DNA from: Defluviimonas aquaemixtae
Lineage (GTDB): Bacteria > Pseudomonadota > Alphaproteobacteria > Rhodobacterales > Rhodobacteraceae
Direction: 5' to 3'
DNA: 33,065 nt
Assembly: GCF_900302475.1 (NCBI RefSeq)
Contig: NZ_OMOQ01000009.1
Coordinates: forward strand, 1-33,065
The translations under genes and the position numbers were made by a program. Under the pieces are notes generated by a model that had not been told where the DNA came from, did not search any database, and saw only the letters and a program-made list of their open reading frames with translations. Positions 1-19,182 of this stretch are shown here, piece after piece; within the stretch, counting starts at the first letter, position 1; each line of letters starts with the position of its first letter.

Positions 1-127
1 CATAGGCCTTGAAGTCACCGTAATACTTCGTGATCGCAGCCGTCAGCGTCGTCTTGCCGTGGTCAACGTGGCCGATCGTGCCAACGTTCACATGCGGTTT
101 CGTCCGTTCAAACTTTGCCTTTGCCAT
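1..127 (-). CDS. tuf: Elongation factor Tu, N-terminal part (cut by window edge)
   Basis: Only the first 42 codons are inside the window. The reading frame starts [16 protein letters not shown] and continues into the GTPase P-loop GHVDHGKT at residues 19-26, which is diagnostic of EF-Tu. EF-Tu delivers aminoacyl-tRNA to the ribosomal A site in the cytoplasm. The ATG at 127 has an excellent Shine-Dalgarno, AGGAGG, about 5 nt upstream. It is the last visible gene of the str operon, 40 nt after the fusA stop. Many proteobacteria carry two tuf copies, one of them here; the second cannot be judged from this window. Confidence 0.97.
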   Translation of the reverse strand, partial: MAKAKFERTKPHVNVGTIGHVDHGKTTLTAAITKYYGDFKAY

Positions 128-150
128 GATGGCCTCCTGTCAAGTTCGGG

Positions 151-167
151 GTAAGGGCCGGTGGCCC

Positions 168-171
<4 letters not shown>
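151..171 (-). terminator. Perfect stem-loop over the fusA stop codon
   Basis: GTAAGGGCC (151-159) and GGCCCTTAC (163-171) are perfect 9-bp arms with a 3-nt loop. The stem contains the fusA TAA stop at 168-170. No U-run follows in the transcript, so it is not a standard intrinsic terminator. It is more likely an mRNA processing or stability element, or a pause site, that separates fusA from the strongly translated tuf. Confidence 0.4.
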
Positions 172-2291
<2,120 letters not shown>

Positions 2292-2309
2292 TTTGGGCCT
2301 TCCTTCCGC

Positions 2310-2792
<483 letters not shown>

Positions 2793-3164
2793 TTATTTCG
2801 GGCGCTTCGCGCCGTATTTCGAGCGGCGCTGACGACGATCTTTGACACCCTGGGTATCGAGGACACCGCGCAGGATGTGGTAGCGGACGCCCGGAAGGTC
2901 CTTCACCCGGCCGCCGCGGATCAGGACGACGGAGTGTTCCTGAAGGTTGTGCTTTTCGCCGGGGATGTAGCTGATCACCTCGTAGCCGTTGGTGAGGCGC
3001 ACCTTGGCGACCTTACGCATGGCCGAGTTCGGCTTTTTCGGCGTTGTGGTGTAGACGCGGGTGCAGACCCCGCGCTTCTGCGGGCAGGATTCCAGGTGCT
3101 GCGACTTGGACTTCTGCGGCTTCGCTTCCCGCGGCTTGCGGATCAGCTGTTGAATCGTCGGCAT
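2793..3164 (-). CDS. rpsL: 30S ribosomal protein S12
   Basis: This 123-aa protein is the decoding-centre component of the small subunit and the first gene of the str operon. It reads [12 protein letters not shown], then [22 protein letters not shown] (split here as [11 protein letters not shown] and [11 protein letters not shown]). The lysine equivalent to the classical streptomycin-resistance site (K43 counting Met) is wild type, as is the VKDLPGV loop. This suggests a streptomycin-sensitive ribosome. The ATG at 3164 is preceded by a GGGCGAG-type ribosome binding site. A leader of about 220 nt separates it from the promoter at 3397-3425. Confidence 0.98.
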   Translation of the reverse strand: MPTIQQLIRKPREAKPQKSKSQHLESCPQKRGVCTRVYTTTPKKPNSAMRKVAKVRLTNGYEVISYIPGEKHNLQEHSVVLIRGGRVKDLPGVRYHILRGVLDTQGVKDRRQRRSKYGAKRPK

Positions 3165-3204
3165 ATATCTCGCCCTATTTTGCAGCCCGATCGACTATCG
3201 CCCG

Positions 3205-3234
3205 TCAGCGACGTTCCCGGGGGCTTTCGCTCAT
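3205..3234 (-). other. Possible 9-codon leader ORF ahead of rpsL
   Basis: Within the str-operon leader an ATG at 3234 opens a frame reading MSESPRERR and then TGA at 3205. It sits about 40 nt before rpsL, with a GAGG element 7-8 nt upstream. Such a frame occurs easily by chance and translation is not shown. It is listed only because it lies in the leader of a tightly regulated ribosomal operon. Confidence 0.15.
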
Positions 3235-3396
3235 CTCATGTGCCTCGCGCGTCCGCAAAACACCAAAACCGCATTCGTCCCCTGCGCGGGGGCGACGCGG
3301 TGGAATTCCAGAGGATCGGGGCGACGCCGCCCGGATCATGACCACTTCAATTCTGATACCCGACCACGCGCCAAAAGCCCGCTGCCGAGTGGGCGC

Positions 3397-3425
3397 CGTA
3401 TAGGGGGAGTCGCTGGGGTTGTCAA
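3397..3425 (-). promoter_or_regulatory. Sigma-70-type promoter of the str operon
   Basis: On the minus strand a perfect TTGACA -35 box (3420-3425) is followed after exactly 17 bp by TATACG (3397-3402), a near-consensus -10 box. It faces rpsL and lies only 10 bp beyond the stop codon of the PAP2 gene, so the str operon has its own start rather than depending on read-through. The leader from here to rpsL is about 220 nt. Apart from one small possible ORF, nothing clear is seen in it. Confidence 0.8.
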
Positions 3426-3434
3426 CAAGGCTAC

Positions 3435-4181
3435 CTACGGCGTTCGTGGTGTCAGGAGGAGCCGGTGCAGGACGAGCGCTATCGTCAGCACGAAGAGGAC
3501 GGCGAAGACCGTGTCGGACAGGAAGTGCCGCCCGGTTGCGACCCTCAGCGCGATGCCCATCGCCGGTAACAGGATTGCGAGCCCAAGGTAGACGCGGAAC
3601 GCGGCGGGCGGCAGGAAACCGCGAAGGGCCGGAGCGAGGACGAGAAGCGACAACAGAAGCGCCGTGGCCGCCGAGCCCTCGCCCGAGACGAACGAGCAGT
3701 TCGCCGCGCATTGATCGGCGGGCAGCCATGGTGGCGTGAACTCACGCGAGCCGCCGAACTCGGTTATGTCGGCTGGCCGCGCCCGACCCCAGAACCGCTT
3801 GAGAAGGCCATTCACGAGGAGGATCGGCCCGAGAAGATAGAGGAGAAACACGAACCCCGCCGTCCGCGCTTCGAAGCCGGGGATCGCTCGGCCGAAGGCG
3901 GCAAGCCCGAGTGCCCCGAGCGACAGGGCGAACATCGCGATCGAGAGGTTCCAGACGGTTTCGCGCAGGACATGCAGGGCGGGTACGGCGGCAAGCGTGA
4001 AACCCGCCCCTTCGGTGTGGAATAGCGCGGAGACTCTGAGGTCGAGCGTGGGCCAGAGCGCGAAAAGGAACAGCGACACGCCGTAGGCAAGCAAAAGTCG
4101 GCGCGTGGCCTTTCGGTGGTCAATCGGCGTCAAGAATGCAATTCCCCGGAACCGGATAGATCGCGATATGTCGGCCGTCAT
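3435..4181 (-). CDS. PAP2-family membrane phosphatase
   Basis: This integral membrane protein of about 248 aa belongs to the type 2 phosphatidic acid phosphatase superfamily, which removes phosphate from lipid carriers or lipid A-like substrates. The three signature blocks are present: K128-x6-RP (KRFWGRARP), a second block around S166-G167-E168, and R213-x5-H219-x3-D223 (RVATGRHFLSD). The usual His of the second block (SGH) is Glu here. Several hydrophobic segments alternate with these loops. The start is uncertain. ATG 4181 has GGAG close by but overlaps the upstream glycosyltransferase by 62 nt; TTG 4133 would overlap it by only 14 nt. The overlap indicates one operon with the glycosyltransferases. 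The substrate cannot be inferred. Confidence 0.82.
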   Translation of the reverse strand: MTADISRSIRFRGIAFLTPIDHRKATRRLLLAYGVSLFLFALWPTLDLRVSALFHTEGAGFTLAAVPALHVLRETVWNLSIAMFALSLGALGLAAFGRAIPGFEARTAGFVFLLYLLGPILLVNGLLKRFWGRARPADITEFGGSREFTPPWLPADQCAANCSFVSGEGSAATALLLSLLVLAPALRGFLPPAAFRVYLGLAILLPAMGIALRVATGRHFLSDTVFAVLFVLTIALVLHRLLLTPRTP

Positions 4182-5553
4182 AGGCTCCGCCCCCGGTATC
4201 AAGAAGGCGCGATGGCGCAACCTCCTGTCCGTTGCAGACGGGCGCGCGGGCCGCCACGTACAGGACGCCCCCCGCGGCCTCGGGCAGCGGGAAGTTCTGT
4301 TCGTAGTAGCTGCGCGGCCGGCCTTTCGGCGGAAGCGCGTAGAACGCCACCGGCGCGCCCCGGCCGGTATGGAAGAGGTCAGCGAGGAGGTCGCGCCCCT
4401 CGGCCACGATGGCGGTTGCGCCGGTCGCCTCCGCCTCGGCCAGAATCTGGCGGCTGAGGTCGGCCCGCCCGAGATAGCGTGCCAGAAGCGGCCGCCCGTT
4501 CACTTCCGGCGCGGGCGCAGTGACCGTCAGCACCGGCAGGAGCGCCGCGATGGTGCCGTTGATGACGAGCGACAGGGCCAGGAGCCGTGGCGCGCGTTGC
4601 AGAAGGAGCGGCACGACGATAAGCGTGCCCGCGAAATAGGCCGCCACAGCCCAGTTGGCATAGGCCTTCGACATAAGCGCCTGAACGCAGACGATGGCAA
4701 GCGGCGGCACGGAGAACCAGACGAGTGGCTTCGCGCGGCCCGGCCGGACCCAAAACCAGAGAAGTGCCGCGAACATGACCGGGCCGAAGACCGCAAACTG
4801 GCTGAAGAAGAACTCCGCGAGCCCGGCGGGGTTCAGCCCCGACATCCAGGCCGCTCCGCGCACCCAGCCGACATTGTCCATGGTGTGTTCGACGGTGGTG
4901 AGGTCGTTGGCAATATTCCAAGCCACGTTGGGCAGGATGACGAGGGCGAAGACCGCCAGCATCGCGATCCAGTTGCGAAGCGTCAGGCGCGCGGAAGGGG
5001 CGAGCAGATGGGCCAGCGCCCCGCCAATCAGGAAGTAGGCGGCGGCGTATTTGGCAAGGAAAGCGAGCCCCAGGCAAAGACCGGCGAGCGCGGCATTGCG
5101 AAACTGTGCCTCGCCTGCCGCGCGGAAGAAGAAATAAAGCGCGCCCGCGAAGAACGGCGCCATGATCGTGTCGGTCGAGATCAGGATGCTCCCGAGCGTG
5201 GTCATCGGCAGCGTGGCATAGGCCAGCGCGACGAAGACCGCGGCCCGCGCGCTGAACAGCCGCGCCGCGAGCGCGGCGAGGATGAGCGCCGTTGCGCCGT
5301 GGAACAGCGAACCCGGTAGCCGCACCCAGAACGGCGCGTCGCTGCCCGCGAGTTCGGTCACCGCCCGGATCACCCAGGCGATGAGCGGCGGCTTGGAATA
5401 GTAGCCGAAATCGAGCCGCTGCCCCCAGAGCCAGTACTGGCTTTCATCGACGAAGAGATCCGTCCGGTCGAAGCCGAGCGCGACGATCCGCAGAACCGTC
5501 ACCGCGCCGACGACGAGCGCCGCCTGCGGCAGCCACGCGGCGCGTTCAGGCAT
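4120..5553 (-). CDS. ArnT/PMT-like (GT39-type) membrane glycosyltransferase
   Basis: This 477-aa polytopic membrane protein resembles the ArnT/PMT_2 group, which moves a sugar from a polyprenyl-phosphate donor to a periplasmic acceptor such as lipid A. The first transmembrane segment is followed by the periplasmic acidic pair D36-E37 in FVDESQYWLWG and by YYSKPPLIAW, both hallmarks of the group. About ten further hydrophobic stretches follow, with a small soluble C-terminal portion ending NCILDAD. The ATG at 5553 is chosen because it overlaps the preceding small gene by only 8 nt; in-frame residues further upstream lack membrane-protein character. A DPM-like GT2 upstream would supply the lipid-linked donor. 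The acceptor and the sugar are unknown. Confidence 0.85.
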   Translation of the reverse strand: MPERAAWLPQAALVVGAVTVLRIVALGFDRTDLFVDESQYWLWGQRLDFGYYSKPPLIAWVIRAVTELAGSDAPFWVRLPGSLFHGATALILAALAARLFSARAAVFVALAYATLPMTTLGSILISTDTIMAPFFAGALYFFFRAAGEAQFRNAALAGLCLGLAFLAKYAAAYFLIGGALAHLLAPSARLTLRNWIAMLAVFALVILPNVAWNIANDLTTVEHTMDNVGWVRGAAWMSGLNPAGLAEFFFSQFAVFGPVMFAALLWFWVRPGRAKPLVWFSVPPLAIVCVQALMSKAYANWAVAAYFAGTLIVVPLLLQRAPRLLALSLVINGTIAALLPVLTVTAPAPEVNGRPLLARYLGRADLSRQILAEAEATGATAIVAEGRDLLADLFHTGRGAPVAFYALPPKGRPRSYYEQNFPLPEAAGGVLYVAARAPVCNGQEVAPSRLLDTGGGAYDGRHIAIYPVPGNCILDAD

Positions 5554-5851
5554 CGGTCTGGCCTTCGCGGTGGATAAGCCAGAGGTTGCGGCTGTAGATG
5601 AAAACGCCGAGCGACTGGCCCAGCACGAAGACTGGATCCGTCCGGTAGATCGCATAGGCCAGCAGAATGAATCCTCCCGCCAGCGAGAAGTACCAAAACG
5701 CGAGCGGCACGACGGATTTTCGGGCCCGTTCGGACGCAATCCACTGCACGAGGAAGCGGCCCGTGAACATGAGCTGGCCGAAAAGCCCGAAGGCGACCCA
5801 CCAGAACTCCGTCCAGTTCTGGACGTGAAGAACCGCGAACAGTTTGTCCAT
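5546..5851 (-). CDS. Small LAB_N-domain membrane protein
   Basis: This 101-aa protein has three hydrophobic segments and the pattern GQLMFTGRFLVQWIASER followed by VPLAFWYFSLAGG. That pattern is characteristic of the N-terminal domain found in some lipid A biosynthesis proteins (LAB_N) and of small stand-alone homologues beside ArnC/ArnT-like genes. Such proteins may flip or present lipid-linked sugars; this is inference from context. ATG 5851 lies 2 nt after the stop of the GT2 gene. The C-terminus overlaps the ArnT-like gene by 8 nt, so the three are translationally coupled. Confidence 0.8.
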   Translation of the reverse strand: MDKLFAVLHVQNWTEFWWVAFGLFGQLMFTGRFLVQWIASERARKSVVPLAFWYFSLAGGFILLAYAIYRTDPVFVLGQSLGVFIYSRNLWLIHREGQTDA

Positions 5852-5853
5852 GT

Positions 5854-6588
5854 TCAGCCCTGCCTTTCCGGCGTGTCGATCGGGCGGGCGCGTTTGCGCC
5901 GCCGGATCAGCCACATGACGCCGATCAGGTCCACCGCGCCGACGAGCCCGCGCTGGATGTTCGAATAGTTGGACCGCCCCGCCGCGCGAGGCCGATGGCC
6001 GACATCGACATGGGCGATCTGCCAGCCGTCGCGGGCGAAGAGCGCAGGCAGGTAGCGGTGCATATGGTTGAAGAACGGCAGGCGCAGGAAGGCGTCGCGG
6101 CGGAAGGCCTTCAACCCGCAGCCCGTGTCTCGCGTGCCGTCCCTCAGCGCCCAGGACCTCAGCCCATTGGCGAAGCGCGAGGCGAGCCGCTTGGACAAAG
6201 TGTCCCGCCGCCCGACGCGCTGCCCGGCGACGAGGCCGATCGCCTGCGATCCTTCCGCCAAAAGCGGCGTGAAGAGCTTCGGCAGTTCCTCGGGCGGATT
6301 CTGGCCGTCGGCGTCGAGCGTGCAGACGATGCGGCCCCGCGCGGCCAGGACGCCGCTATGGACGGCGGCGCTCTGCCCACCGGAACGGTCGTGACGCACG
6401 AGCCTGAGGTTCGAATAGGTCGCCGTTAGCCCGTTCACCACCTCGGCTGTCATATCCTCCGACCCGTCGTCGACCAGAATGATCTCGTGCTCGGCATGAG
6501 GCGTGCAGGCAGCTGCGATCGCCTCGATCAGGCCCGCGACGTTCTCCGCCTCATTCTTGGCGGGAATGACGATGGAGACAGTGACCAT
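5854..6588 (-). CDS. Family 2 glycosyltransferase, dolichyl-phosphate-mannose-synthase-like
   Basis: This 244-aa protein has a GT-A fold: VSIVIPAKNE at the start, the nucleotide-binding pair D40-D41 (VDDGSED) and the metal-binding D92-A-D94 (LDADGQNPP). These are typical of DPM1/ArnC-like enzymes that transfer a sugar to polyprenyl phosphate on the cytoplasmic face. No C-terminal transmembrane pair is present, unlike ArnC, so it is probably peripheral; the adjacent LAB_N protein could serve as membrane partner. The start at ATG 6588 is set by the first conserved beta strand. The Shine-Dalgarno there is weak. It appears to be the first gene of the four-gene glycosylation operon. Confidence 0.88.
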   Translation of the reverse strand: MVTVSIVIPAKNEAENVAGLIEAIAAACTPHAEHEIILVDDGSEDMTAEVVNGLTATYSNLRLVRHDRSGGQSAAVHSGVLAARGRIVCTLDADGQNPPEELPKLFTPLLAEGSQAIGLVAGQRVGRRDTLSKRLASRFANGLRSWALRDGTRDTGCGLKAFRRDAFLRLPFFNHMHRYLPALFARDGWQIAHVDVGHRPRAAGRSNYSNIQRGLVGAVDLIGVMWLIRRRKRARPIDTPERQG

Positions 6589-6677
6589 GAAGTGCCCGGT
6601 TCCGGTCTGCTTGGGGATGCGGCGCGTCCCGGCGTCGTACTGTACCGCCCCGGCTTTGTAAATGTCGCGGCGGAGCC

Positions 6678-7583
6678 TCAGCGAAGCCTGAGCGGCGCCT
6701 TGACCGGGGTAGCCACGATGCGGCCGCGCAGGCGCTCGCGGTAGAAGGTGTAGATGCCCGAGGCGACGATGATCGATGCCCCGGCAAGCGTCATCGGACC
6801 GGGCAGGTGACCGAAGGCGAGCCAGCCAAGCCCGACCGCAAAGATGAGCGCGGTGTATCGGAACGGCGCCACCGTCGCGATGTCGCCCACCCGCATCGCC
6901 ATCACGACCGACAGGTATCCGACAATGAGGAACCCGCCTGCGGCGAGGATCAGCGCCGCCGAGACGGGCCGGACGGCGACCCAGCCCTCCAGCGGCGACA
7001 GCGCGGCGCCGGTCAGCGTAACCGACGCGGCGGCAAGGAACGCCACGGTGACGGAGGGCACCTCGCTCGACAACCGGCGCGTCGAAAGATCGCGCAGGAT
7101 GACGAAACCGACCGAGGCGAGCGCGACCAGCGACCACGTGTCGAAGCCTTCGGTTCCCGGGCGCACGATCATCAAGACGCCGACGAAGCCCGTGCCGATC
7201 GCCGCCATCCGCCGCCAACCCACCGGCTCGGCCAGGACGAGCGCGGCGGTGAGCGTCACGGCGAGCGGCAGTGACTGCATGATCGCCGAGAGGTTGGCGA
7301 GCGGCATGTGGCGAAGCGCCGTCAGGAAGGTCAGCGTTGCAGCTACCTCGCCAAGCGTGCGCCATCCGAGCAGCCGCGCGTCGCCCCGCGCCATCCCAAG
7401 GTGCAGCCCGCCCCTCCGCTGCGCGATCAGCGCGAGCGCGATCAGCGTCACGAGCCCGCGAAGCGTTATCGTCTGATAGAGCGGCAGATCCGCCGTCACC
7501 GCCTTCATGCAGGTATCGTTCAACGTGAAGGCGGCCATGGCGAGGGTCATGTAGACCGCGCCGCGCGCCGTGTCGGAGCTCAC
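6678..7583 (-). CDS. EamA/DMT-family transporter
   Basis: This 301-aa membrane protein has ten hydrophobic segments arranged as two EamA repeats. The first begins GAVYMTLAMAAFTLNDTCMK, the second around residue 150 (SLVALASVGFVI). It belongs to the drug/metabolite transporter superfamily, whose members export amino acids, nucleosides or other small molecules; the substrate here is unknown. It starts at GTG 7583, overlapping the stop of the upstream rhamnosyltransferase-like gene by 4 nt (GTGA), so the two are coupled. It is separated by 89 nt from the GT2 gene. Confidence 0.88.
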   Translation of the reverse strand: MSSDTARGAVYMTLAMAAFTLNDTCMKAVTADLPLYQTITLRGLVTLIALALIAQRRGGLHLGMARGDARLLGWRTLGEVAATLTFLTALRHMPLANLSAIMQSLPLAVTLTAALVLAEPVGWRRMAAIGTGFVGVLMIVRPGTEGFDTWSLVALASVGFVILRDLSTRRLSSEVPSVTVAFLAAASVTLTGAALSPLEGWVAVRPVSAALILAAGGFLIVGYLSVVMAMRVGDIATVAPFRYTALIFAVGLGWLAFGHLPGPMTLAGASIIVASGIYTFYRERLRGRIVATPVKAPLRLR

Positions 7584-8407
7584 TTCGCGGACTCGTGAAG
7601 CGCGCCGAGGCCGAGGGAGAACGCGTCAAGGTCGATGCCGAAGCGATTGGCGATCCAGTCGCGCGCGCGGCCGGATTCGATCGGCTCGGAGAGGTGGCGC
7701 TTGGCGACGCCGCTGTCGTTGAAGCCGTGCACGCCGCGCACATACATGACGCTGTCCTGAAGGCTGAGCACGCTCATCCGCCGGAAGAGCAGATGATGAG
7801 GATAGTCGAAGAGCGACCGGTCGTGGCCGGGCGGCATGTAGAGCGTCAGCGCGGGTGTCCAGAGATGCGCGGCGACGGTGTGCAAATCCGCTTTGCCGTC
7901 GATCCCGGTCAGAACGAAGCCCTTGCAATGATCCAGCGCCACGAGGGCGCGTTTCTCGTAGAGCGGCGCGAGGTATTCGCGAAAGTCGGACCGGACGCGT
8001 CGAACATAATCGAAAGCGACCGCGTCGTCGTCGTCGAGCCGGAATTCGGCAACGACATCGGCCTCGGGGTCCATCCGGGCGCGAAGCGCCGAGCTGCAGG
8101 CCACGCCATGCGGAAGCGGCGGTGCCTGAACAAGCTCCAATTGCGGGACGGGCGCGATCAGGTCGCAGAGGCGGGCGAGGAAGGGTTCTGGAAGGTCGTC
8201 GCTCGTGACGACGAGGAGCGTGAAATCGGGGTCGGACTGCGCCCGGACGGAGGGCAGCAGAACATGTTCGAACCAGTGGAACCGCACTGCGAGCCGGGCC
8301 GGATCGAATAGCGTCGCGCGGCGGTCGGCAAGCACGGCGGGCATCGTTTGGAAACCGTCGGTCACCAGCAGCGAGAAGCGGCAGACCCCAAGAACCCGAA
8401 TCTTCAC
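7580..8407 (-). CDS. Putative rhamnosyltransferase-like glycosyltransferase
   Basis: This 275-aa soluble protein matches the 'putative rhamnosyl transferase' family common in Rhodobacteraceae. Recognisable features are the start VLGVCRFSLL, a segment RFHWFEHVLLPSVRAQSDPDF (quoted in part: WFEHVLLPSV), SDDLPEPF, and an acidic LDDDDAV run that would bind metal and nucleotide sugar. The family name rests on weak homology, so the true sugar is uncertain. It starts at GTG 8407 with an AAGGG ribosome binding site and is coupled to the downstream EamA transporter by a 4-nt overlap. The linkage suggests a role in envelope or exopolysaccharide glycosylation. Confidence 0.75.
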   Translation of the reverse strand: MKIRVLGVCRFSLLVTDGFQTMPAVLADRRATLFDPARLAVRFHWFEHVLLPSVRAQSDPDFTLLVVTSDDLPEPFLARLCDLIAPVPQLELVQAPPLPHGVACSSALRARMDPEADVVAEFRLDDDDAVAFDYVRRVRSDFREYLAPLYEKRALVALDHCKGFVLTGIDGKADLHTVAAHLWTPALTLYMPPGHDRSLFDYPHHLLFRRMSVLSLQDSVMYVRGVHGFNDSGVAKRHLSEPIESGRARDWIANRFGIDLDAFSLGLGALHESAK

Positions 8408-8496
8408 GACCGCCCTTTCAGACCGATGCCCGCGCCCTGCCCCGGCGCGCGGCCAGACTGCGAACGCGCCCCGCCGATGTCAATCGAGCGGAGACG

Positions 8497-8526
8497 AAAA
8501 GACCCCCCGGCACGGGCCGGAGGGTC
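8497..8526 (-). terminator. Intrinsic terminator of the rpoBC operon
   Basis: In the minus-strand transcript, GACCCTCCGG and CCGGGGGGTC form a 10-bp stem (8501-8526, one G-U pair) with a 6-nt loop, followed by TTTT (8497-8500). It lies 34 nt after the rpoC stop and fits a Rho-independent terminator. It separates the RNA polymerase operon from the envelope genes. Confidence 0.85.
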
Positions 8527-8559
8527 TTGTGCTTGTGCCTTGGCGCTGGGCCGCGCGTG

Positions 8560-12813
<4,254 letters not shown>

Positions 12814-12861
12814 TTTGCGTCCTTCAGATCAGGGGATGGGAAAGTGGGGCGGTGGCCGCCC

Positions 12862-16995
<4,134 letters not shown>

Positions 16996-17020
16996 GCTCG
17001 TCGTCACCTTTCGTCTCGCG

Positions 17021-17211
17021 GGGGCGTGCCGTCGGGGCCCGGCACGCGCCGCATGCGAATGAAGGGGGTCGGTTCAATTCATGCCTCCCGTCCCACCGGG
17101 AGGCTCCCGAACCGTCAACCGCGCCTTGGAAGGGGCACCTTGGCCGCCGGGGGCCCGGATGCCCCTTCCAAGACAGGTTCGGCTGGGCCCGGGATCGACC
17201 CCGGCCCAGCC
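17021..17211 (-). promoter_or_regulatory. Stem-loop array in the rplL-rpoB gap
   Basis: Four inverted repeats follow each other in this gap. They are GCGTGCC/GGCACGC (17024-17030, 17041-17047), GCCTCCCG/CGGGAGGC (17083-17090, 17097-17104), CTTGGAAGGGGCA/TGCCCCTTCCAAG (17125-17137, 17160-17172; perfect 13-bp arms) and GGCTGGGCC/GGCCCAGCC (17181-17189, 17203-17211). No U-runs follow. In E. coli the same gap holds an attenuator and an RNase III processing site. By position this array is the likely functional counterpart. Confidence 0.6.
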
Positions 17212-17248
17212 ATCTTCAGGGGTGGGAGCGCCGAAGCACTCCGCCCGA

Positions 17249-17626
17249 TTACTTGAGCTCGACCTTGGCGCCAGCCTCTTCGAGCTTCTTCTTGATCTCT
17301 TCGGCTTCGGCCTTCGGCGCGGCTTCCTTCACCTTGCCACCGGCTTCCACGAGATCCTTGGCTTCCTTCAGGCCGAGACCGGTGATCGCGCGCACTTCCT
17401 TGATCACGTTGATCTTCTGGGCGCCCGCCTCGACGAGAACAACGTCGAATTCGGTCTTTTCCTCGGCCGCGGCAGCTTCGCCGCCAGCAGCCGGACCGGC
17501 CATCATCACCGCGCCGCCGGCGGCGGGCTCGATGCCGTATTCGTCCTTCAGGATGGTTTTCAGTTCTTGGGCCTCGAGCAGCGTGAGGTTCACGATCTCT
17601 TCGGCGAGTTTCTTCAGATCAGCCAT
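17249..17626 (-). CDS. rplL: 50S ribosomal protein L7/L12
   Basis: This 125-aa protein is the stalk dimer that recruits translational GTPases. The N-terminal dimerisation helix ([19 protein letters not shown]) is followed by an Ala/Gly-rich hinge near residues 35-55. The C-terminal domain carries [20 protein letters not shown] and ends AGAKVELK. The length is normal. It lies 66 nt after rplJ. The downstream stem-loop array suggests that most transcripts end or are processed here, consistent with the need for several L7/L12 copies per ribosome. Confidence 0.98.
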   Translation of the reverse strand: MADLKKLAEEIVNLTLLEAQELKTILKDEYGIEPAAGGAVMMAGPAAGGEAAAAEEKTEFDVVLVEAGAQKINVIKEVRAITGLGLKEAKDLVEAGGKVKEAAPKAEAEEIKKKLEEAGAKVELK

Positions 17627-17692
17627 TTCTCTGTTCCGTTCCTAGGTATGTGTTCCAACGACGGGTTTCACCCCACGAAGGTACGAAGTTGC

Positions 17693-18208
17693 TCACGCGG
17701 CTTCCCGCTCTTCCAGAGTGGAAAGAATGCCCGCGATGTTCGAAGCAGGTGCGCCAATGGCCCCGGCGATGTTCGAAGCGGGGGCGCCGATGCAGCCCGC
17801 GATGGAAGCGATGAGCTCCTCACGCGACGGCAGGGCGGCCACGGCTTTGACACCGGCCTGGTCCAAGACTGTCTCGCCCATGGCACCGCCGAGGACCACG
17901 AATTTCTCGTTGGCCTTGGCGTATTTGTCCGCGACCTTGGCCGCAGCCACAGGATCTTCGGAATAGGCGAGAACGGTCATGCCCGTCAGAAGATTGCCGA
18001 TGCTTGCGCAGGGCTTTCCCTCAAGGGCGATCTTGGCGAGCCTGTTCTTGGCGACGCGGACGGACCCGCCTGCGGAACGCATTTCCGCGCGCAGGTCCTG
18101 CATCTGAGCAACTGTCATGCCTTCGTAGTGGGCAACCACCACGACGCCAGAGCTTTCGAAGATCTGGCCGAGTTCCTCGACCACTTTCTCTTTCTGGGCT
18201 CTATCCAC
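17693..18208 (-). CDS. rplJ: 50S ribosomal protein L10
   Basis: This 171-aa protein is the base of the L7/L12 stalk. The GTG at 18208 is chosen as start because it yields the conserved N-terminus (initiator)[16 protein letters not shown] and has GGAGTG 6 nt upstream; the further in-frame extension to 18346 has no L10 character. The C-terminal helix that binds L7/L12 contains a small tandem repeat, [10 protein letters not shown] followed by [10 protein letters not shown], then [11 protein letters not shown]. The 273-nt leader upstream is the expected site for autogenous control by L10. Confidence 0.96.
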   Translation of the reverse strand: MDRAQKEKVVEELGQIFESSGVVVVAHYEGMTVAQMQDLRAEMRSAGGSVRVAKNRLAKIALEGKPCASIGNLLTGMTVLAYSEDPVAAAKVADKYAKANEKFVVLGGAMGETVLDQAGVKAVAALPSREELIASIAGCIGAPASNIAGAIGAPASNIAGILSTLEEREAA

Positions 18209-18481
18209 AGTTTCACTCCAAGTATGGGGGTTTCCCCCCGGCTCACTTCTGCCCCCGGATCGTCTCGGGGGCGTTCGGGTCCGTGATGGTCCCGAGGCCA
18301 GGATCGCCCGAGGTCGGACCCCGGAAACTCCAGTCTCGTTCCCCATCTCAGGAAGGAATTACAGGGATCTCTCCCAACCCTCCGTCTCGGACAGGACGGG
18401 GCGTCTCCGCCCCGCCATTTCCCGGACATGCGCCCGGAAAATTCTGTTTCCGCAATGCGGGCTCAGGCCCACCTTGCGTTG
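18209..18481 (-). promoter_or_regulatory. Structured leader between rplA and rplJ (candidate L10 leader)
   Basis: This 273-nt gap holds GC-rich stem-loops: GGGGG-TTTC-CCCCC just before the rplJ ribosome binding site (18226-18238), GCCCCCG/CGGGGGC (18251-18257, 18266-18272) and CGGGGCG-TCTC-CGCCCCG (18397-18414). In many bacteria the L10-L7/L12 complex binds this leader and blocks rplJ translation. Position and structure fit that model, but the kink-turn consensus was not verified. Confidence 0.55.
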
Positions 18482-19180
18482 TCAGTGCGCGTTAGCCGAG
18501 GCGAGATCGACGCTGACGCCCGGCCCCATCGTGGACGACAGCGACACCTTCTTCATGTAGGTGCCCTTGGCGCCCGTCGGCCTGGCCTTCGAAACTGCGT
18601 CGATGAAGGCGCGGACATTTTCCGCAAGCTTCGCCTCATCGAACGATACCTTGCCGATACCCGCGTGGATCACGCCGGCCTTCTCGGCCCTGAACTGGAC
18701 CTCTCCGCCCTTCGCAGCCTTGACCGCGTCGGTGACGTCCATCGTCACCGTGCCGACCTTGGGGTTCGGCATCAGGTTCCGCGGCCCGAGAATCTTGCCC
18801 AGACGGCCGACGATCGGCATCATGTCAGGCGTCGCGATGCAGCGGTCGAACTCGATCTTGCCGGTCTGGACGATCTCCATCAGGTCCTCGGCGCCGACGA
18901 TATCGGCCCCGGCTTCCTTGGCCTCATCAGCCTTTGCGCCGCGGGCGAAGACCGCCACGCGCACTGTCTTGCCGGTGCCGTTCGGCAGCGTCACGACGCC
19001 GCGGACCATCTGGTCGGCATGGCGCGGATCGACACCGAGATTCATCGCGATTTCCACCGTCTCGTCGAACTTGGCGGTTGCCGATCCCTTGATCAGCTTG
19101 ACGGCGTCCTCGACCGAGAGGTTAGACTTACCTTCGAATGCGGCCTTCGCCGCGGCTGTGCGTTTACCGAGCTTGGCCAT
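18482..19180 (-). CDS. rplA: 50S ribosomal protein L1
   Basis: This 232-aa protein is the L1-stalk component that controls exit of deacylated tRNA. It starts [18 protein letters not shown]. It contains the signature segments [14 protein letters not shown] and [14 protein letters not shown], and the central [15 protein letters not shown] motif, all typical of L1. The length is normal. Its ATG lies 2 nt after the rplK stop, the usual rplKA pair. In E. coli L1 represses the rplKA messenger; no attempt was made to model that site here. Confidence 0.98.
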   Translation of the reverse strand: MAKLGKRTAAAKAAFEGKSNLSVEDAVKLIKGSATAKFDETVEIAMNLGVDPRHADQMVRGVVTLPNGTGKTVRVAVFARGAKADEAKEAGADIVGAEDLMEIVQTGKIEFDRCIATPDMMPIVGRLGKILGPRNLMPNPKVGTVTMDVTDAVKAAKGGEVQFRAEKAGVIHAGIGKVSFDEAKLAENVRAFIDAVSKARPTGAKGTYMKKVSLSSTMGPGVSVDLASANAH

Positions 19181-19182
19181 GA

